Part shown: piece by piece, positions 1-12,100 of the stretch
How positions within the stretch are numbered: position 1 is the first letter of the stretch
Layout: every line of letters begins with the position of its first letter
Assembly (NCBI GenBank): GCA_003254905.1
Contig: QANU01041584.1
Coordinates: 9,615-73,614 of the forward strand
DNA from: Nissolia schottii
Lineage: Eukaryota; Streptophyta; Magnoliopsida; Fabales; Fabaceae
Direction: 5' to 3'
Length of the DNA: 64,000 nt
Translations under genes and position numbers: made by a program
The notes under the pieces: generated by a model
Told to the model about the DNA's origin: nothing
What the model saw: only the letters and a program-made list of their open reading frames with translations
Database searches by the model: none

Positions 1-523
1 TGTTTCTCTTGATTATCCATTGGTGCTACATAGTATGATTAAGGTAAATGAATGGGAGCTATTTTGGACATATTAATAGGAAGTTGAGAAGTGTCTATCA
101 CACATGCTTTTGTTCCTTATAAATTCACAAAAATAAAAGCACTAATGCTATTTGATATATATTATTGCTGATGTTGCAATATAAAAAACATGTGTTTCTT
201 TTTCTTTTGTCATGAAAATAATGTAGTTCAGTTCGTTAACAATTATAGAAAATAATTATTATTTGTAAATTATATAAAATATATTTTATATATAAATAAG
301 AGACATGAGTACATAAACTAACCTGTACTATATTAGTGAGTTAAAAATGTGGAATCCAACAATATAAAGTTTTTCTATGAGGCTATGGAAAGTGCCTAAC
401 AAGACAGAACTTTTTTCTATGGAGATGATTTTTCTCAATGAGAAGGTAACTTCTAAGTTTTATTCTATGGTGCTTTGTTGCTAACACATATTTTTCTATG
501 GTGCTTTCTCGATGATTTTTCAG
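1..523. other. AT-rich non-coding DNA upstream of RPA-like fragment
   Basis: I see no coding potential here. A short word, TTTTTCTATGG with small variants, recurs several times between about 372 and 505. The stretch ends in a splice-acceptor-like TTTTCAG at 517-523, so its last part probably represents an intron of the RPA-like fragment that follows. Confidence 0.4.
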
Positions 524-1079
524 GGGACCGTATCCACACAATAGTGCCAAAAAATTTGGTGGACCATTTCAGCTCTACGTACTTTGACTGAAGAGAATTT
601 TTATGCCGTCCAAAACTTTATAGTTGGTGCAAATAGTAATAAGGTGAAGACAGTACATCACCGGTACAAACTCACATTCCTCAGGCGTACAACTGTGAGG
701 TTGCTCGATGGCGTTCCTTTTGTTGCAGTGCCGTTCAACTTCAAAAATATTACTAACATCATGAATGAAGAGGACGTTAGTGATACTAAATTGTTTGGTG
801 TGTCATGTAACTTAACAAAGCTTTAATCTCATTTTTATTACTATTTCATTGCATTATCATTCAATTTGCTACGTCCCATTTTATCGACATACATTTGAGA
901 GTTTTTCAAAAAAAAATTTATCTTTTTTCGCATATACAATCACATTTTATTTTGTAGTCCTATACTACATAAAAATTAAATGTTTTGGGTGAGATTGTTG
1001 GTAAAGAAGAACCAAAACAGATGCTTACACAAATAGGTGACACAACCCAGCATTTGGTAGTTTATATTAAAGACACTGA
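524..1079 (+). pseudogene. RPA70-like OB-fold (DUF223-type) gene fragment, two exon remnants
   Basis: Two pieces resemble the N-terminal OB-fold region of plant replication protein A 70 kDa-like proteins, a family also carried by plant Helitrons. Piece one runs from an acceptor at 522-523 to about 798 and includes GDRIHTIVPKNLV, NFYAVQNFIVG and YKLTFLRRTTVRLLDG. Piece two (982-1079) reads VLGEIVGKEEPKQ to VVYIKDTE and ends at a GTAAGT donor. In piece one the reading frame changes near 575-584, just after HFSSTYF, so it is not an intact exon. No downstream OB-fold exons were found before the zinc-protein gene. It could be a broken host RPA-like duplicate or Helitron cargo; no Helitron ends were recognised. 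The family call is from motif memory. Confidence 0.55.
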
Positions 1080-1189
1080 GTAAGTCGATTTTATTTTGTA
1101 TTCACTTGATGTAGATATTTGATGAGATTTTCGGTTACATGTTAATGTAAAACTAAATATACTCTATAGTCTGGTTGTGGCTCCACAAA

Positions 1190-1460
1190 AAGTTTACTTG
1201 TTCAACTTGTCGTCATGCCGCGATATAGTGGGCGACAGCCGCGGCTGATGATGTGTCGCCTGGTTAAAGAGATGAAGCCCCCACGATGAAGTAGCTGATG
1301 GCGGCACGATGCGGCCACGGGCGAAAGCTACAAAGCTACATGACAAAGACCCAGTCGCTTCGTGTCCGGCATTGGCATATTAAATTGACAACGGTGGGGG
1401 TCTCACACAGACGGATGAGCAAGCACAGCGGCGGCGGTGCGGACTACGAGACTCTATTTT
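1190..1460. other. GC-rich island of unknown origin
   Basis: About 270 bases rich in GCGGC/GGCGAC-type words stand out in otherwise AT-rich DNA. No long open frame or recognised domain is present in any frame. It is most likely part of a transposable element or captured gene debris connected with the RPA-like fragment to its left. Confidence 0.35.
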
Positions 1461-2556
1461 AGGGTTCAGGGATAATATTATATTTTCATTGAAGGATAAT
1501 GAAGTCTTTTCCACACATTCTTTAATACATATTACCCTTAACCTACTTCAAGGAGTTAATTTGGGGTGCACACTTAAAGTAATATACATGTAGATACACA
1601 CCGGATACATAACCTTCTAGGAGTAGGTTGTAGTAGTAATTGATGGACTTCACTAATTTCTATACACTTCGTGTATCTCTTTATATCATTCATATTACAT
1701 TTGGTATGTTTGTGCAGGATACTTTAGTTGAGCTCCTCTTCTTGTTTAAAGTTCTTTACTAAGTTTATCATTTTTAAAAAACAAGATTATTCGTTTTACA
1801 ACTTAAGAACTTACATTGAGAAAACAATTTTGCTCCTTGAATTAAGATATGTAAAACAAACGTTTGTGAATATTTATTTTATTGGCAACAAAAATCAAGC
1901 GAAACACACCCTTTCATGAGTCTTTGGGCTCCTAATAATTTTCTTCAGTTTTCCTTTATGGTCCAGGAGTTCGGTTCATATATGCATATACATCTTTTTC
2001 TTCCGATCCCTTCAAAGTTCAAATGTTCTGACAATTTTTATTTTTGAAATCAAATTTATCTTAAATTCTTTATATTAATTTAGTTCTAATAATTTAAAAT
2101 TTTCCATTAATTTAGTCAAATTGTCAGATACATTATTAATTCCGTTAAATAAAATTTATATCTCACTAAATTAATGTCAAATTAAAAAAATGGTTGTTCA
2201 AAAAGTATCTATCAACAATTTCAAAATCATTAATATGAATATGTGTCTCAACAAAAACTATTACATCCATCAATTCTATAATGCCGAGACTGAACTAATA
2301 TCAACAATTTTTTCTCAAAATCAAATTGACGTTACAATAAAAACTTAAGATTAAATTGATATTAAAATAAAATGTTAAAAGATTTTTCTATTTACTTTAT
2401 TTTGGTACATAAATAGCCATTTACTCAAGTTAGAAATTTGGGCAAAACTGAAATAACAAATAAGACATGCTATTGCCTATTGGTTAGTTACGGAAATTAG
2501 ATAATTAAAAAAAAAAACATCTAGAACCATCCAATTTCTCACTGAGAGCAGAGCTG
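1461..2556. other. AT-rich intergenic DNA
   Basis: There are long A/T-biased stretches and no supported gene. The open frame at 1728-1919 has no ATG start and no recognisable protein content. The last few hundred bases should contain the promoter of the downstream zinc-protein gene. Confidence 0.4.
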
Positions 2557-2564
2557 TTATAATA
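2557..2564 (+). promoter_or_regulatory. TATA-like box of CZIB gene
   Basis: TTATAATA lies 100 bases before the start codon at 2664 and is followed by purine-rich DNA that would suit a 5' leader. Placement is by position and consensus only. Confidence 0.35.
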
Positions 2565-2663
2565 GAGACACTACAGTGTGAGAGAAAGAACCAGGGAGAA
2601 GAGAAATCGAGCTTGCGATTCACGCCAAAGAAGAAGAACGAAAAACGAAAGAAGACGACGAAA

Positions 2664-3725
2664 ATGGTGAACTACATGCTGATGATCACCGCTGAGCTCG
2701 AGAACCTCACGAATCTCCAGCCTGAAGGTGGCTGCGACGACCCAGACTTTTCCTACCTCTTCAAGGTTCGTTCCATTTCTTCCCTCCAACGACGTCGTTT
2801 TCGTTGTTTTCTGTTTTCTCATGTCTCCTACCACTTCACGGTTCCATTTCTTCGCTCATTTTCTTTCATCCATTTCCATCAACAATTTTTTTTCTCGCTT
2901 TCAGTTCATCCGAAACGACATCGTTTTCTGTTTCCTCGTGTTTCCGTTGGTGATGCGAATGTGAAAATTGGCTTCGAAGATCGCCGATGACTAATAATAG
3001 CTGTGAAAGTGAATTTCGAACTAGGCGATTCGAATTATATATGGTTTTACTAGTTTCGTGTGGAATTCCTAAGTTTTTTTTAACAAAAATAATTATAATA
3101 GCTTATGACTTGTGGTTATTTGTTTTAATGTCTATTGATCTGTTTTTTTTATTATTTGCTTGAATGTGATTTTCTTATCTTGTGATATTTTTTTTTTGGT
3201 GTAGCTGAAATGCGGGAGTTGTGGTGAACTCAGCCAGAGAGAAACTTGTGTGTCCTTGAACGAAACCGTTCCTCTCCCTACTGGCAAGGCAACCGCTCAT
3301 CTCGTTCAGAAGGTGAATCCCTCTCTCTCTCTCTCTCTCTCTTTTTTTGTATCATTCTCATTTTGTTAAACTGTCTTTTTAGATCTTTCAATTGAATAAA
3401 TGGATCAATTATGCTGGTTTAGGGTTTATAAAATTGAGATTTCATACGTTTATTTATATTTTATGTTTTGTCTCTTCTTGCATTCAGATTTCAGAGAGCT
3501 AACCATTAACCAGTTACTTGTAGTTGTAAATCTTAGCTTAATACTGTGAGGGAGAAGAGTATAGCTCAGTAACAGAAATCTGTTGGATTTCTGTTAGGGC
3601 TGTTAGGATGAGTAACAAACCATGAATTAAGCACATGTGTAATTACAATTGGTATATATATTGTACAGTGTATGAGAAGAAAGTAAGAGATAAAAATAGA
3701 ATTCAGTGTTTCACTCTTAGAACTT

Positions 3726-3760
<35 letters not shown>

Positions 3761-5510
3761 CCCCTCATCTCCTTCGTGCTCTGGCCCTCATACCTAACAA
3801 ATACAACGTCTTCTAGGTTGTACTTGTACAATTTGTCAGTGTTTTCTTTGTATGCATTTGTTCGATTTTATATGTGTTTAAATATGTTAGGGAAATCACA
3901 AGGTGACAATATCCAATATATCTTATTCGCGAATTTAGACTGTATAGTGTTATGATTTCCAAATTTCCATCAAATTATTCTTTAATAAGGTAAATGTAGC
4001 TTTGATATCTGTACTGTACAGCAATATAATTTAATTTAGCCGCTGATTGAATGAGGGCTGTAATTTAGGTTTTTATTAATGTGACCTTGAAGTTTGTGAG
4101 CTTGTTTGCAAGTTACAACCGAGAGGAACTCTATTCATTTAACATGTTTTTCCTTGTGCTTATATTCTTTATCTGATGTAGGATGAAAGATTCAGGTGAT
4201 GTTATATAATCTGGCTGCATAACTTTAAACAATAGGCAATATTTTTGTACAATGTGGCATTCTTCAATGTGTTTGTATCTGCTGTTAGTTGTTTTGTTAA
4301 TATCCTTTACTTGGCATGCAGTGCAAATTTTGTGGCAGGGAGGGCACGGTGACGATGATCAAAGGGAGAGGTACACCACTTACCCACTTGCAAAGTCAGT
4401 CAGGGAAGTATGCCCCACTGATGATGTTTGACTGCAGGGGCTATGAACCAGTAGATTATGTGTTCACTGGTGGATGGAAAGTTGAGTCGGTGAGTTTCCT
4501 TGTTTTTGTTATTTGTTTACAATACTTTTGGCATTATATTTGTGATCTCCTTTTATTGTTCAAATTCAATACTTCAGTGTTGCTAATATGTTAATTTTAG
4601 ACAAAACCATTAACAAGACCTAGATTTTTTTGGCTTGTCTCTAGATATGGTTTATGACAATGATGAGGTTTGATCTATGCTGCCGTCCACACCTAGTGGA
4701 AAAAAACCTCAGTTGTCATTGCTGAATGCTGATATATAATAAACTGCACAATGTAAATAGCTCATACACCTTTCTAACTCTAGGGGAGGAACAGTGAGCA
4801 TTCTGCTATCACATTTGATCTGAAAACTATATTCTTTCCAGTATACTGGAACCCTTGTAAGATAAGTTTACCTAGGCCCTTATATGAGTTTGATGTGGAT
4901 AATTTCAGAAGTTTCTACTCGACAGTATGCAGAAATAAAATTAATTATTATATGAGATGATTAAGTTCAAAATCAATTTCATTTCTTAACAATTTGTAAG
5001 TCATATTTATGGTGAGATTTATCAGATAATCCCCCCACTGCTCTCATGAAATAAATTTTCATGCAAAAGTTGCACTAGTTGATCATTCCCTGGTGTGTTG
5101 ACCTCTATCTTTACAGTTTACACCATTAGGTATTAGCTTTATTTGTTTGTGTTTCTTTCATGCACTGAAATATATTTTGTCATCTTGATACCCTCTCACT
5201 ATTTTTCTTTCACATCCTTTTACATGTGTTATTGCATATTTAACGAGTGTAAAATTTATCAGCCAATTCTGTAATACACCTGATCTTCCATGCTTGCTTT
5301 TAACATGCTTGCTTCATATTTTTAACACCGTAAATTTTCTGCATGTTTGTCCCGATTTACTAAATAACGCAATTTGTACTTTTGTAGCTGTCTGGAACCA
5401 AGTTTGAAAATGTTGACTTGTCAAGTGGAGAGTATGGTGAATATGATGAGAAGGGAGACTGCCCAGTCATGATATCTGATGTTCGCTCTACTTTTGACGT
5501 GGTGAAGTAG
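2664..5510 (+). CDS. CXXC motif-containing zinc-binding protein (CZIB/UPF0587, C1orf123-like)
   Basis: Four exons join in phase: 2664-2765, 3205-3312, 4322-4489 and 5388-5510, all with GT-AG introns, giving 166 aa, close to the roughly 160 aa usual for this family. The start is the first ATG in frame (MVNYMLMITAELENL). Exon 2 carries CGSC (residues 37-40) and exon 3 starts with CKFC (71-74), the paired CXXC knuckles expected to hold one zinc. The later parts FDCRGYEP, FTGGWKVES and EKGDCPVMISD are typical of the family. The protein is small, soluble and conserved across eukaryotes; its cellular role is poorly defined. Intron 2 (3313-4321) holds CT microsatellites and a possible solo LTR. The 3' end of the gene, from intron 3 onward, is duplicated around 12.6-14.1 kb. 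Identification is from motif and fold memory, and the exon structure is seen directly. Confidence 0.92.
3320..3342. repeat. (CT)n microsatellite
   Basis: A CT dinucleotide run just inside intron 2 of the zinc-protein gene, 8 bases after the donor site. Confidence 0.85.
3601..3799. mobile_element. Possible solo LTR of a small LTR element, in CZIB intron 2
   Basis: The stretch begins TGTTAGG and ends CCTAACA, the inverted TG...CA ends typical of plant LTRs. Inside are a TATA-like GGTATATATATT and a long (CT)n tract (about 3730-3757). No flanking target repeat is clear and several alternative TGTT starts exist just upstream, so the ends are tentative. If it is an LTR it is a non-coding fossil with no internal region. 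Confidence 0.35.
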
Positions 5511-6400
5511 TGAGAAGTCTGGTAGGCTGTTTACACATTGTCCTGGTATATAAAACTGATTGGTCTCTTTTGGGTGAGCTTATGAGCTCTGTGGTACATT
5601 GTAATTAGGCATGAAATTTGTTGGAACTTTCTAACGTCACGTTAACCCCGGTATATTTCTTGGAGGGGGAAAAACAGCTTCCTGGTTCCATGTGATGATG
5701 AAGTACACTTTGCCTTTCATGTTTTGAAATGTGTGTTGATTTAATGTCTTTGTCCAATCTAAAATTACCTTCCTAAGTAGTGGGACACTTATTATACTAT
5801 ACCCGTATTGCGTTAGGTAATGCTTTCGTGGGTAGGAAGCTGTACTGGATAATTTGAGGAGCATGGAATAAATCCAAATACTCCTCTTCTGTGTGAATTC
5901 TCTACTCACATATCACCACACACAAATGATGCTGATTTCTTAATGTATGAACAGATAGGAATGACTAATTGATTATAAATTGGTTTATTCTAAGAAAAGC
6001 TGAACATCTATATTGTCTTGGTGGCTCTGCCCAGTACACACCTCATGAAATCCAGTCCTGCCTGATCGAACTGTAAATATCTAATATTTCATTCAAATCT
6101 TAATCTTTGATCACGCGGTGCATGGGCGTAATGCGGTGCACTGCTGTTTCTGCCTTGTCTTGCTATTTTGACAACTAGGCAATCTGTTCTTCTCCCATTA
6201 TTTTCCCCTCCTTCCTCGTCTTTCCATTTCCATTTATTTGAGCACAGGTACAATTATTTGTATTTTTTTTTTGTCAACTTACACTTAAAGTATTCAGCTT
6301 CCAAGTTTTGTTTTATTTCCCATTTTTTATTTGTCTCGGACCCATGTTCCCCATTACTCCCTTCTTCATCATCTATTCCATGTACACTCGTATAAAATGC
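4860..6400 (+). repeat. Segmental duplication copy A (CZIB intron 3, last exon, 3' flank)
   Basis: This segment aligns by eye, with many substitutions and some gaps, to 12630-14110 in the same orientation. Shared landmarks include TTTACCTAGG (4869 region against 12641 region), ATGAGATGATTAAGTTCAAAATC-like DNA, the GAATATGATGAGAAGG of exon 4, TCTTGGAGG.GGAAAAACAGC, and CATCTATTCCATG near the right end. Copy A contains the functional last exon of the zinc-protein gene. Confidence 0.85.
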
Positions 6401-8292
6401 AAAATGAACTGCATATGCCTGATTTTGGATGTGCTGCTCCCTACTACTGGAAGGATGGTATGCATGTCAATTGTCATGCATCCATTCAACCTTTGGAAAA
6501 AACTTTGCTCCCAACGTGTGAGGGAGGATTTACTTCTAGGTGTGTCGTGCTCCCAAAGTGTGTCTATACTCCACTCTGTCCCTTATTCTTGGGTCACAGC
6601 ACGCCTAGAGGTAAAAACTGAAGAAAAATTGTAATTCAAGTAGATGAATAGAAAGGTCTTAATTCAGGGAGATGAACGGGAAGGTCTTAGCAAAGAAAAT
6701 CGAGAAACTGAATAAGAGACGAGACGTACTTTGTGCGTATTGCTCTGTTACAGTGTGTGTGTTTTTCTTTCTTCAATGCATCTGAGATAAAATATTATGG
6801 AATGATTAATCTTTCTTACGTAACGAGCTTGATCATTACTATTCTTTATACAATTATGCAACATATATAGATTTGTGTAGGGATGGGTTGAGGAGGATTG
6901 AGCTTTATGTAGAATAGAGAGAAAAAAAAGGGTCTCATCCTCAACGCATTCAGCAACCAACCCAAAGTAATTCGTCGTTATCATTCCTTTTTAAGCGTCG
7001 GAAATCGTAAACTTCAAATTGGTTTATCTTAAATTTTGCGTCAAACAAATTGATCTATTAGAAAAGAAAATGTTATCTCTACTAATTCCAATTGATACAC
7101 TAGGTTGGTTCCGTGGGTGATAAACAATTCAAATTGGCCTTTGATTTAAAAAATAAGACAAATTGATCTTAATTTTTGTTTTCTATTAGGATTAATTTCT
7201 ATTTGTAATTTTTCATAAATTAGTTTGCCTTATTTTTACTTTTATTGAATTAATTTGAACTCTTTATTAACCGAGAGACTAATTTTTATTGGGTTAAATT
7301 TTGGTAAGTACTTATTTCTCTATTTCATTTCTATATGGACAAATTTAACCGGCCTAACAATTAAAAGGGGTCAATTTGGGAGGGTTTTACTGAAAATAAT
7401 TAACGATATGTAACTAAGAAGTTCATGGCTTATTGTACAACACTTGGAAGATTTTTTTATTTTTATTTTTATAGTGAGGACCTCTATTTTTAATTAAAAG
7501 TGTATCTTTTTTTTTATCCATAGTTAACTGTTTGTTTTTAATACTAGTTTTTTTTTTCATATACTCAATAAATGAAAGTAGTGGAGGAGAGAGGATATTA
7601 CATGAGAGATAAAAAATGAAAATGGGGATATTAACAAGGGTAATCTTATTTAATATCATTAAATTTTTTTAATTTTGAAATTTTTAGTTCATTTTCTTAA
7701 TACATGATGTACAATTGAAATTGGACAATTATTTAAAAATGAAGTTAGTACCACTCTATCAATAAAAAGTGTTTCATGGTTGTTCTCGTTATTTTAAAAG
7801 TCACAATCATATGATGTGATGATGATGTAAAATAGAATTCATGCTACCGATTCATTAGAATTAATCTCATTATATATAATGAAATATGAAATGATTTTCA
7901 TACACTTATTAAATGATAAACTAAAGTTGAAATGACGATTAATGTAATTGAGTGTGATGAATATTCTTATAAGTGTGGAATAATTGAGACCTTATTCAAG
8001 GTTTAGTGTTTTCCCCTTCTTGGTTTCTTAAAATGTGGACTAAACTATTAAATCAATTCTTGCAGCTGGCATCTAATTTTAAATTCTTTCTTGATGTTTG
8101 AAAATCTCTCCCAAGTCTCTAGAGTTGCCAAAATTCAATTAAGTTAGTCCATATGAAGAATTATGTTGTCGATAAGTATGGAAAGTACTTTGTCAATGTT
8201 GAGCAAAGCATATCCACTTTAGTAATCTCCCAGCTTCACAAGGAGATTAGTTATAGTCGATTGCGGTCACCTCTAGTGTTTCTTCAAATCTA
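5511..8292. other. CZIB 3' flank and intergenic DNA
   Basis: The first 900 bases are the 3' UTR and flank of the zinc-protein gene and belong to duplication copy A. A Cys-rich open stretch at about 6400-6621 (PTCEGGFTSRCVVLPKC) has no family I recognise and is short. From about 7000 to 8000 the DNA is AT-rich spacer with words common in legume repeats, such as AATTGATCTTAATTTTTG. No further gene is supported. Confidence 0.4.
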
Positions 8293-8735
8293 GGTCGAGT
8301 GATTTGTGGTGCAGTTCTGTGGGATTCCTTGGGAAGGTAGGTGGGTGGAATTATGAAGCAAGTTCCTGTTTTTGTGATGACTCTGGTTGAGCTTATGGAT
8401 CACTATTTGGGTTTGGAATTTGTGTGGGGGAAAGATTTTCAAAATCTGATTGTAGAGTTGGATTGTCATTTGATCCGAAGCAGTTGGGTTGGTGGTTAAT
8501 ATCGTATGAGGTCTCCCCTTCTTGCGTCAACGCTTAAGGGGAGTCAACTTCTCATCAAATGAAATTAGGTCACACATGTTCTCCGCACAACGAATGTGTG
8601 TGTTAATCAACCAGCCTGAATTGTTGTGGGGGGAGTTGGGAGAGCATTTAAGTGGGTTTAGCCACCTCAAGAGTTAATTAGCCTTTTGCATGATGAATTG
8701 ATGATGCTGTGTGTTGTGAGGTTAGCTCAAGTCTT
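8293..8735 (+). mobile_element. LINE-derived RNase H domain fragment
   Basis: The frame starting at 8293 reads GRVICGAVLWDSLGR, then VGGIMKQ and FQNLIVELDCHLIR. This matches the pattern of the RNase H domain at the 3' end of plant L1-type LINEs (CG.V.RDS.G.W.GG, then VE.DC). A TAG codon interrupts it at 8338-8340. Further on, VTHVLRTTNVCVNQPA and PPQELISLLHDEL resemble the usual tail of that domain. No reverse transcriptase part is present, so this is a decayed 5'-truncated piece. Confidence 0.6.
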
Positions 8736-9107
8736 TTGATTTTTATTTTCGTTTATAAAAAAAAACGTGTAATTCTTCCCGCTACTTTTTTATTTTTATT
8801 TTTTTCATTTCTTTCTTTGTTCCAAGAGCAGGGACAGCAAAACCCAGTTGCCAAGTCTTTTAACTTCCCCACGGAAAAACAATCATGGGTAACCATGAGC
8901 TGCCAGAGGAAGAGGAATACCAAAAGGGGGCACATTTTCTTTTGTAGTAGTACCTTCACCCTTCTCAACAAAGATGAAACTTGTTCCACCCTCTCACTAT
9001 TCCTCCTCCCCTGACCTTCACCATTCTCAAACTCTTCAATATCTCCTTCACTCTCCAACCTCCCCTTACTCCAAATCTCACCTCCTTTCTTTCTTCTACC
9101 TTCTTCC

Positions 9108-9114
9108 TATATAG
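9108..9114 (+). promoter_or_regulatory. TATA box of PMD gene
   Basis: TATATAG lies 72 bases before the ATG at 9186 within a pyrimidine-rich (CT-rich) stretch typical of plant core promoters and leaders. Confidence 0.5.
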
Positions 9115-9185
9115 AGTGTTATCTCCCTCTCTTTCGTAACCCGAATCACACTTTTCAACCCCCTCCACTCCTCATTCCTCAATCG

Positions 9186-12100
9186 ATGGCTTCCTCCGTT
9201 GACTCATCGTCCCGCTCGAGCAGCGATACGCAAGGCCCGCCCGGGGAGGAGGGCGATTCCGCCGACGCCGTCGCCGCCGTGCCTCGACAGAACCTCCCGC
9301 GGGTCCTCGATTACGACACGCTCCGCTGCCTCCCTCAGCCGCGCGCCGAAGTCGCCGGGACTCGCAACAAGTTCATGGAACCAATCCTCCCAAATTCCAA
9401 CCCTCCGCCGCCGTCCTCAGACGAAAACCTCTTCCGATTGGAACCAATTTCAAAACCTAAACCAGACGAAACCCTCCTCCGCCGTTTCGAACCGCCGGAG
9501 GACCCGTCCTTCAGCCTGGGCTCCTCGCTCCTCCGCACCCGCCTCAAGAAGCAGGAATTCCCGCCGAGCACGCTCAGCTTCGTCACTCGCAACTGCTCAA
9601 CCCACGGTTGGAAGCAGTGGGTCGAGGATTTCTTCGATCGCGGCGGCAAACCGCTCCGAGTCCTAGAAAGAGTGGGAATCAAGGACGCCGTCTGGATATC
9701 GTCGCGGTTGCAGACGCGGCGGCACTCGGAGGACTTGGAATTCCTGGCCCAGCGGTGGAGCAGTCTCACCCACACCTTCGTAACCGCCTGGGGCGAGTTC
9801 ACCCCTACATTGGAGGACGTCTATGTTCTGCTGAAGCTTCCCTGTTTCGGCACCGCTGACATTCTCCACGGCGAGGTTCCGGCTGCGGTGGCGAGGATCG
9901 CGGACCGGTTGAAATCGGCGGCGACGGACAGCGCCTATTACACCAACAGGCTCACCAAGAAGCGGTCCACCAGGTCTAACAAGCAGACGTACGCCTGCTG
10001 GGTTCGCTATTTCTTCGGTGTCGTCAAGTTTCGTAACAAGGACACCGAGGAGGAAGGGTGGGTGGTTGAGGCTGACCTTCATTATGATAAGGGCTTGGAG
10101 CTCCCGGCATTGATCGCCTTCTGGCTAGACCGGTACGTCTTCCCTGGGCCGTCTAGTGAGTCGGTTAGTCCCGGTGTGTTTGTTTTAGCTGCTATGCTTT
10201 CTCAAGGTATGCGCCTTCCTTTGGCCCCTATGTACTTGGGTGGATTGTATGGCCGTCTGGATCAAGTTCAGCAGCAGTTTAAGATCTCAAATGGCAGGTA
10301 GGTTAAGTGCACTGCGAAAAATGAATCTCTTGTATCCTTTGTTATGTCTTCTGATATTTTTGTCTTAAATGGTTTGATTGTTTTTCTAAATGCCAGGTTT
10401 GGAGTGAATAACTATGCGGATATCAACTTCCTCTCCCTGTTTTTATTTGAGCGCTTCAAATACTATGCTCCACCACGCACATTGCCGCGCGGGCACACAG
10501 AGGGTGATACAACCTATGAAGCTCCGCGCGCTTGGGCTTGGCTCGGATCGAAGGAAATCGGGGCTGTGGCGCAGTGCTCTTTGGCTAACGTGATTGATAA
10601 GGAATCCTACTTCTGCTTCCGTCCTTATATCGTGGATAGTAGTGTGGATAGTCGTCAGGTGGGCTTTGAGAGGCGCTCTCGCATCTATGGATTTTGCTCG
10701 GCTGAACGGAATGACCAAGCAAATCTGTATGAGGATGTACACGACTTCTGGCATCTTTGTTGCCGCGTAGGGACCTTGGTAGGGTATGTTGTCACGGATT
10801 GTTTAGGGGGACCTGGTGGGGCTACTTTTCCTACTTTGTATCGTCCGGACCGTGTTGTCCGTCAATTAGGTTGGGATCAGATGCCCACTACCACTGACAT
10901 GGGTGTGATTACAGTTAAGGAGGCTTACTCAGAGTTCCTTCTGTTAGATCCTGGCAAGGGTGATCTGGCTTGTACGTCTCTTATTCCTAGGACAGAGTAT
11001 GAGCCCGGTGTCTCCTCGGCATGGTTAACTTATCATGCCTCCTTGATAAGGTCGTTGAGGAATGCTGAGCAGAACAGGAAGAAGATCCCTTCAATTGTTG
11101 GGATAGGAACCCCTCTTAGCATAGTTTATAATGACCCTTATTATTCAGTATCGACCAGTTCCAAGGGCAAGAGATCTGCCCAAGAGGTTCCTAGAGGGGA
11201 TTCCAAGAGGATACAAATCAAGTTTACCATACGTGATGCCAAGACCACTCCTGCAAAGAGGGTGGCTGCAAATATATCGGATGAGGCAAGTAGAGGTCAA
11301 GAAGCTCCACCCCCTTCTTCAATACGCGCTCCTTCAACTCGGACTCATGTAGACCCTGGTTTGAAGATTGTGAGGCAAGTTTCGCCGCCTAGCACCTCGT
11401 CAGCATCAGATAAGGGGGCCCAAGGCTCTTCTCACCCTTCTCCTTCTTTTGAGGATGCTTCTCGGGATGTTGATACCTCGGTTCCACCACAGATAATCCA
11501 CCCAAGTACTACTTCAGTACCCACCAAGCCAACTCCTCGCATGTCTGTCGCTTGTCTATCCCGTCTACTCGTCCAGGCTAGAGGGGATTCGAATTTACCG
11601 TTGGAGGTTTTCCCATCTCAACAAGCTCATGATGGTATCGCATCAAAGGGAGGATTGGAGCACCTTGTATCTTCTGAGGCCAAAAAACACCAAGAGGGAG
11701 AGTTCCATAGAGATATGGGTGTTCATAATGAGGAACACCTTGAGGCCAGGCCATATGATGAGACAAATGCAAACAAAGAGAAGTGTCGTAAGAGAAGTTC
11801 TGTTGATGGTGAAGCTCATCGTGGAGGAGAGGAGCACATTGTTCCTTCTACTGATGATGTGGATTCTGTGGAGCTTCCTTGTGAGGGTGGGGTGACTCAT
11901 GTAGAGGAACATCCTCAAGGTATGTGTTAAATGGTTTGTTGATGAATTTTTATTTTTATTTTTACCTAAGTATTCACAATTGTGCATTCCTATATTTGTG
12001 ACAGGGGATACCATTTCTCCACTGGTACACCCTGATGTTGAGAAGGAGTTGAGTTCTCTTTCTTTGCCAACCGACAGCATTGCCATGCTGGGGCCCTTTT

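Noticed and set aside
2571-2990. Open frames around CZIB exon 1 on both strands
   Set aside because: They read through the exon 1 donor site or run antisense; splicing to exon 2 in phase explains the region.
5637-5909. Minus-strand open frame over the CZIB 3' flank
   Set aside because: It overlaps the 3' UTR of the plus-strand gene in the opposite direction, shows no domain, and its counterpart in the duplicated copy is not open in the same way.
6748-6984. 78-codon minus-strand frame starting MITTNYFGLVAECVED
   Set aside because: No recognised domain, no supporting exons, and no conservation could be judged.
9335-10082. Long open frames on both strands overlapping PMD exon 1
   Set aside because: They are frame shadows of a GC-rich exon; the protein in the accepted frame matches the PMD family.
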